A DNA stretch of 64,000 nt from the NCBI RefSeq assembly GCF_008245225.1, contig NZ_VTAW01000002.1, positions 124,001 to 188,000 on the forward strand, in the 5' to 3' direction. Position numbers and translations under genes: made by a program. Below are positions 59,984 through 64,000 of this stretch, piece by piece; within the stretch, counting starts at the first letter, position 1; every line of letters begins with the position of its first letter. This stretch comes from Natrialba swarupiae (GTDB lineage: Archaea > Halobacteriota > Halobacteria > Halobacteriales > Natrialbaceae). The notes beneath the pieces were generated by a model that was not told the DNA's origin, did not search any database, and saw nothing but the letters and a program-made list of their open reading frames with translations.

Positions 59984-62044
59984 ATGAACACTACACCAGT
60001 CGCGAACGTCCTCGAGATGCCGCTCGAAGAGCCGGTGCTGGTGTTTACCATCGCCATGGCGATCTTTCTCGCCGGTCCGCTGATCGTCAAACGGCTGGGA
60101 CAGCCGGGAATCGTCGGCATCGTGGTGTTCGGTGCGCTCGTCGGCCCCGACGCGCTCGAGATCGTCGACCACTCCGGCGCGATCGTGTTGCTCGGTGAGG
60201 TCGGGCTCATCTATCTGTTGTTTACCGTCGGGCTCGAACTCGATCTCCGTGGGTTCAAAGAGGCTCCGGAGAACGCGGCGCTGTTCGGGCTGACGAGTTT
60301 CTTCTTCCCGTTTACCGTCGGCACCGCGGTGATGTACTTCGTGTTCGAATTCGACCCTTGGGCCGCCCTGTTGCTGTCGGCTGTCTTCGCTTCACATACG
60401 TTGCTCGCCTACCCGATCGTCAACCGACTCGGCGTGACCAAAAACCGGGCCGTCACCGCTGTCTTCGGCGGTATTCTCTTTACGGACACGCTCGCGTTGG
60501 TCGTCCTCGCGATCGTCACCGGCGCGACGGAGGGTGAACTCACCGTCTGGCTGATCGCCCAGGTACTGCTCGCGTTGGTCGTCCTCTTCGGAACCGTCTG
60601 GCTCGTCTTGCCGCGTGGATCGCGGTGGTTCTTCCAGAATTTCAGCGAGGAGAGCTACTTCGAGTTCCTGTTCGTGATGGTCGCCATCTTCGCCGCCGCC
60701 AGTCTCGCCGAAGTGCTCCAGCTCGATCCGATCCTCGGCGCGTTCGTCGCCGGCATCGCCGTCAACCAGCTGATTCCGGAGGGAGGTACCCTGATGAACC
60801 GCATCGAGTTCGTCGGCAACGCCTTCTTTATCCCGTTTTTTCTGTTGCACGTCGGGATGCTCGTCAACCCGGTCGTCATCTTCGACGGACCGACGACGCT
60901 CCTGATCGCCGCCACCATCATCGGAATCATGCTCCTCACCAAGGGCAGTGCCGCCTGGATCGTTTCACGGATCCAGGGATACACCGCCAACGAACGCGCG
61001 GTCATCTTCGGGCTCTCGACCGGGCAGGCCGCTGCGGCGCTTGCGATCACTCTCGTCGGCTACGATGCCGGTCTGTTCGGTGACAGCGTCCTCAACGCTG
61101 TCGTCCTGATGTTGCTCGTGACCGCCCTCGTCAGCCCCTGGATTACCGAGCGCGCGGCGACCCGCCTCGCCCTCGAGCGCGAGGTCGGCGACGGCGAGGC
61201 CGACACCGACGATCCGAGCATTCTGTTGCCCCTGTCTCGTAACGCCGAACTCCAGCAACGGCTGCTCGAGCTCGCGTTCGTGATCAAGGGCGATCGCGGA
61301 ACCGAGCCGGTCAACGTTATCACGGTCGTCCAACCGGATGGCGAGGCGGAGACGGAGCGCCGCGTCACCGACGTGCAAGCTGATCTCGACGACCTGGCCG
61401 CGGCCGGAAGCGCTGCAGAGGTTCCCATCGAGACCGAAACTCGGATCAACCACAACGTCGCCTCCGGCATCGTCCAGGGCTCGATCGAGGTCCAGGCCGA
61501 CCAGATCATCATGGGCTGGGACGCGAAACAGAGCTTCCGCCACCGCATCTTCGGGAGCATCATCGACCAGGTCCTCGAGCGAACCAAACTCCCCGTGCTC
61601 ATCTCGCGACTCGGTCACCCGGTCAACACGACTCGCCGCATCTTCGTCGTCGTCCCGATCGGTGCCGACCACCACGAGGGGTTCTACGAGGCGGTCCACC
61701 TGGTCAAGCGTATCACGTCTGGACTCGGCGCCGAACTGAACGTCGTCGTCGTCGAGGGATCGTCCCACCAGTTCGAACAGCTGTTCGAGCTCGTCGAGGA
61801 GGACGTTCCAGCCGAGTTCGATTCGATCGACGACTGGGGCCGCCTTCTGCCGTTACTCGAGTCTCAGACGGACGAGGACGATCTTATCGTCGCCATCTCG
61901 CCGCGTCGTGGCGACGTCGGCTGGCACTCCGAACTCGAGGACCTGCCAGCCAGACTCGCCGAACTGCCCCCGGAGTCGTTCATCACGATTCACCCCCGAC
62001 AGGACGAACCCGACTACGACAGACAGTACCTCCGGCTGAAGTAA
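59984..62044 (+). CDS. CPA2/Kef-type cation:proton antiporter with C-terminal USP domains
   Basis: A 686-residue protein. About a dozen membrane segments (residues 20-390) form the CPA2 fold, with LILGAFVAGIAVN-like and GLSTGQAAAALAITL segments. The C-terminal half has universal-stress-protein-like nucleotide-binding domains (PVNVITVVQPDG, ILGWDAKQ-like IMGWDAKQ, VLERTKLPVLISR) instead of TrkA-N. It likely exchanges Na+ or K+ for H+ at the cytoplasmic membrane and is gated by nucleotide through the USP part. Ion specificity is not determined. Confidence 0.87.
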   Translation: MNTTPVANVLEMPLEEPVLVFTIAMAIFLAGPLIVKRLGQPGIVGIVVFGALVGPDALEIVDHSGAIVLLGEVGLIYLLFTVGLELDLRGFKEAPENAALFGLTSFFFPFTVGTAVMYFVFEFDPWAALLLSAVFASHTLLAYPIVNRLGVTKNRAVTAVFGGILFTDTLALVVLAIVTGATEGELTVWLIAQVLLALVVLFGTVWLVLPRGSRWFFQNFSEESYFEFLFVMVAIFAAASLAEVLQLDPILGAFVAGIAVNQLIPEGGTLMNRIEFVGNAFFIPFFLLHVGMLVNPVVIFDGPTTLLIAATIIGIMLLTKGSAAWIVSRIQGYTANERAVIFGLSTGQAAAALAITLVGYDAGLFGDSVLNAVVLMLLVTALVSPWITERAATRLALEREVGDGEADTDDPSILLPLSRNAELQQRLLELAFVIKGDRGTEPVNVITVVQPDGEAETERRVTDVQADLDDLAAAGSAAEVPIETETRINHNVASGIVQGSIEVQADQIIMGWDAKQSFRHRIFGSIIDQVLERTKLPVLISRLGHPVNTTRRIFVVVPIGADHHEGFYEAVHLVKRITSGLGAELNVVVVEGSSHQFEQLFELVEEDVPAEFDSIDDWGRLLPLLESQTDEDDLIVAISPRRGDVGWHSELEDLPARLAELPPESFITIHPRQDEPDYDRQYLRLK

Positions 62045-62225
62045 CGTGGTCGCCACCCGGTCGACGGGCCTCGAGCGAACCATCGACTGTGACCGACCAC
62101 GGTCGGAACCGGTTGCCCCTGAGGGCCGACGAACACTGGCGGTCGGATCGCGTCGACACGTGTGAGCAGTTCGCAGTACGGCAACGAACCGCCACGCCTT
62201 TACCCACCTACCGACCAGTAGTCCT

Positions 62226-62411
62226 ATGGGTTTTGGTAGCTACGACGAGTCCGAACAGCGAGAGCAGACGAGCGAGGACGAGGAGGACGTCGAGGCGGTC
62301 AACGTCCACGAGAACGACCACGACGGCCAGCTGTCGTTCGAGTCCGATCTCTCGACGAACGAACTCGTCTCCCAGCTCGACGGGATGAAAGACGACGACA
62401 ACGACGACTAA
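62226..62411 (+). CDS. DUF5786 family small acidic protein
   Basis: Sixty-one residues starting MGFGSYDESEQ, the typical start of the haloarchaeal DUF5786 family, very acidic with a central NELVSQLDGMKD. A TATA-like cctttaccc at 62197-62205 supports the ATG and a leaderless transcript. Function is unknown. Confidence 0.8.
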   Translation: MGFGSYDESEQREQTSEDEEDVEAVNVHENDHDGQLSFESDLSTNELVSQLDGMKDDDNDD

Positions 62412-62561
62412 CCGATCTCCGCGACCGGTTCCAATTTTCACGGCCGACGTCCCTGTTCCGGGAGCCGATACCGATCCACGACTCGTCTCTTCGTTCTCGA
62501 GTGACGTCGCCAATCGAGTCGTCGTCGAACCAGTCCACTCACTGCTCGAGTCCCGATACAC

Positions 62562-62759
62562 TTACCCCTGGGCTGTGACCCACAGCGCCGTCGACCCCAT
62601 CAAAATCCCGGGAAGCATCGCGATCAGCCCGACGACGATCATCCGCGAGCCGTCAACCGCGGCCAGACCGCCGTTCGAGAAGAAGTAGGTGAGTCCGCCG
62701 GGAATCAAGAGCAGTGACACGGCGATCGTCCCGAGAGTCACCATCCAACTTCCGTTCAT
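62562..62759 (-). CDS. Small membrane protein
   Basis: Sixty-five residues with two hydrophobic helices (MVTLGTIAVSLLLIPGGLTYFF and MIVVGLIAMLPGILMGSTALWV in parts) and a short polar loop. Function unknown. Overlaps the upstream small gene in ATGA, so the two are coupled. Confidence 0.7.
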   Translation of the reverse strand: MNGSWMVTLGTIAVSLLLIPGGLTYFFSNGGLAAVDGSRMIVVGLIAMLPGILMGSTALWVTAQG

Positions 62760-62923
62760 TCCGGCCTCACCGTTCGGTCGCCGTGATAGTGGTCGCTGAT
62801 ATCGATCCCGAATAGCGCGTTGGTCCGTCGGCCCTCGAGAGACGCCACGGTCGCACCCACTAGCGTGACGATTCTCGCAATTCCCTCCGCGGTCCGACCG
62901 GTTCCGGCAACGATCCGCTTCAT
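62756..62923 (-). CDS. Small protein coupled to the membrane protein
   Basis: Fifty-five residues, MKRIVAGTGRTAEGIARIV..., mildly hydrophobic at the N-terminal half and charged at the end. Its stop overlaps the membrane-protein start in ATGA. No domain is recognised. The ATG at 62923 fits better than the longer frame to 63028, which crosses a TATA-like region (aaatataaag, 62976-62986). Confidence 0.55.
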   Translation of the reverse strand: MKRIVAGTGRTAEGIARIVTLVGATVASLEGRRTNALFGIDISDHYHGDRTVRPE

Positions 62924-63060
62924 ACGGGTGGAGACGCTCCGACGGGAGGAAGCACTCCTGCCGCATATTTCTCCCACCTTTATATTTCGACGGCTGAGAT
63001 CCGTTCCGCGCTGTGACGCGTTCGCCAACGCTTTTCACCGGATCGCGAAATCAACGCTGT

Positions 63061-63738
63061 ATGAAACGCGTCCAAGTGACGATCGATCCGGGCGATTCGG
63101 ATCTGCCACTCACGTACGACGCCGTCACGGGGGCGGACGAGGAGTTCGCTCGAGTGGCGGTCGTCAACTGGAACGTCACGGAGTCACCCGCAACCTTTCT
63201 GTTGCGGGTCCGCGGCGACACGTCGCGTTTCGAATCGGTTCTCGAGCGCGACGATGCGATCAGCGAGTACGAACTGCTCTCGCTGTCGGCGGAGAAGTGT
63301 TACTGTTTCGTGCGGGGGACGGGGTCGGCGAGCGCTCGGGCACTCTGGGAGAACTTCAAACGGGGGAGTCTGATGACGATCCCGCCGGCGGAGTGGAACC
63401 CCGATGGTACCTACACGTTCACCGTCGTGGGTTCAGACGGCGACGTCCAGACCGCGGTCACGAACGCCCAGTCCACCGTGGCAGACATTCCTGACGACAT
63501 CACGGTCGAGATCGACTCCGTCGGCGGAACGCGGGTCGCACCCGACACCGTCGTCGACCGACTCTCCGAGCGCCAGCGGGAAGCGGTCGAATCCGCGATC
63601 GAACTCGGCTACTACGACACTCCCCGCGAAGCGACGAGCGAAGACGTCGCACGCGAGCTCGGCTGTGCAACGTCGACCGCGGCAGAACACCTCAGGAAAG
63701 CCGAAGCGGCGGTACTGACCGCACTCTTCGAGGAGTAG
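63061..63738 (+). CDS. Bat-type HTH-10 transcription regulator
   Basis: A 225-residue regulator. The N-terminal domain (1-150) is a bacterio-opsin-activator-like sensing domain; the C-terminus has the HTH-10 signature LSERQREAVESAIELGYYDTPREATSEDVA and LGCATSTAAEHLRKAEA. Targets and signal are unknown. A TATA-like cttttcacc at 63031-63039 supports the ATG. Confidence 0.88.
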   Translation: MKRVQVTIDPGDSDLPLTYDAVTGADEEFARVAVVNWNVTESPATFLLRVRGDTSRFESVLERDDAISEYELLSLSAEKCYCFVRGTGSASARALWENFKRGSLMTIPPAEWNPDGTYTFTVVGSDGDVQTAVTNAQSTVADIPDDITVEIDSVGGTRVAPDTVVDRLSERQREAVESAIELGYYDTPREATSEDVARELGCATSTAAEHLRKAEAAVLTALFEE

Positions 63739-63791
63739 GCACCGCCTCGAGGAACGGACGACTCGCTCTGGTCGTCGGTATTGTTCGTCGA

Positions 63792-63817
63792 AAAATGCGC
63801 TGGCTGGGATTTGAACC
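63792..63817 (-). repeat. Duplicated 3' end of tRNA-Gly (att-like)
   Basis: Twenty-six bases identical to 63908-63933, covering the acceptor and T-arm end of tRNA-Gly and four bases downstream. It is a partial tRNA copy about 116 bases from the real gene, the usual scar of integration at a tRNA 3' end. Confidence 0.65.
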
Positions 63818-63859
63818 ACGGTCGGAGCAAAGCTCCTCCCTGATTCAAATCCAGGTTCG

Positions 63860-63912
63860 ATTTTCACTGGACAGACGACTCGCTTCGCTCGTCGTTGTTG
63901 TCCAGTGAAAAT
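63860..63912. repeat. 14-bp perfect inverted repeat next to tRNA-Gly
   Basis: ATTTTCACTGGACA (63860-63873) and TGTCCAGTGAAAAT (63899-63912) are perfect complements; the second arm touches the tRNA 3' end. The 25-base loop itself has partial pairing. Upstream, GGATTTGAA and TTCAAATCC also form an inverted repeat around a GGAGC/GCTCC hairpin. Confidence 0.6.
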
Positions 63913-63982
63913 GCGCTGGCTGGGATTTGAACCCAGGTTGTGACCATGGCAAGGTCACGTGATACCACTACACTACCAGCGC
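63912..63982 (-). tRNA. tRNA-Gly(GCC)
   Basis: Seventy-one nucleotides fold as a tRNA: acceptor stem GCGCTGG/CCAGCGC with discriminator A, anticodon stem GTGACC/GGTCAC around TTGCCAT (anticodon GCC), and T-loop GGTTCAAATCC. CCA is not encoded. The 3' end is duplicated 116 bases downstream. Confidence 0.93.
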
Positions 63983-64000
63983 CCTGTTGCACTCTATTCT

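Overview
The window is a stretch of haloarchaeal chromosome, most like the Natrialbaceae (Natrinema, Haloterrigena, Natronorubrum and relatives). The grounds are high GC, very acidic proteins, frequent CTCGAG-rich codon runs, leaderless genes with a TATA-like box about 25-35 bases before the start codon, Tat-exported proteins, a PGF-CTERM surface protein, a TFB, a Cdc48 ATPase, a Bat-type HTH regulator, a DUF5786 protein and a haloarchaeal phosphomevalonate decarboxylase. The species assignment is an inference from style, not from a search.

Layout. 1-20.4 kb is mostly housekeeping: a partial Tat lipoprotein, an iron-ADH family protein, an MrfB/MrfA-like nuclease-helicase pair, small zinc-ribbon and winged-helix proteins, a PGF-CTERM surface protein, an Lhr helicase, an atypical response regulator, archaetidylserine decarboxylase, Cdc48, an NAD-kinase-like protein, endonuclease III, phosphomevalonate decarboxylase and a type II NADH dehydrogenase. 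20.4-39.3 kb is a cell-surface block: glycosyltransferases, an epimerase/DUF362/Gfo-Idh operon, a polysaccharide deacetylase, an alkaline-phosphatase-superfamily enzyme, a PP-loop enzyme, a polytopic membrane protein, a CoA transferase, a GNAT acyltransferase and two related Tat-exported beta-helix proteins. 39.6-49.1 kb returns to regulation and DNA metabolism: a DUF7344 regulator, TFB, a chemotaxis transducer, an XPB-like helicase and a HerA-like ATPase. 49.1-59.4 kb is again envelope-related: a DegT-type aminotransferase, a second AP-superfamily enzyme coupled to a FemAB/GNAT-like acyltransferase, and glmM, glmU and glmS for UDP-GlcNAc. The end holds a CPA2-type antiporter with USP domains, small proteins, a Bat-like regulator and tRNA-Gly(GCC) with a duplicated 3' end.

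The surface genes share more than function. A motif ATAACAAAGC (with variants) lies in front of eight of their transcription units, at 33-40 bases from the start codon in most of them, and I did not see it before the housekeeping genes. The two glycan blocks, 24 kb apart, therefore look like one regulon. UDP-GlcNAc from GlmS/GlmM/GlmU would feed the glycosyltransferases, and the deacetylase, acyltransferases and AP-superfamily enzymes would decorate or trim the product.

The second unusual layer is non-coding. There is a family of about 79-bp hairpin elements bounded by TACG...CGTA. Two copies have exact 3-bp TGA/TCA target duplications, one copy is nested inside a larger element whose undisturbed relative is also in the window, and two copies abut the TGA stop codon of a gene. 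The stems keep their pairing while their sequence changes from copy to copy. Gene starts are chosen from TATA spacing and family N-termini; functions without a visible motif are left open.
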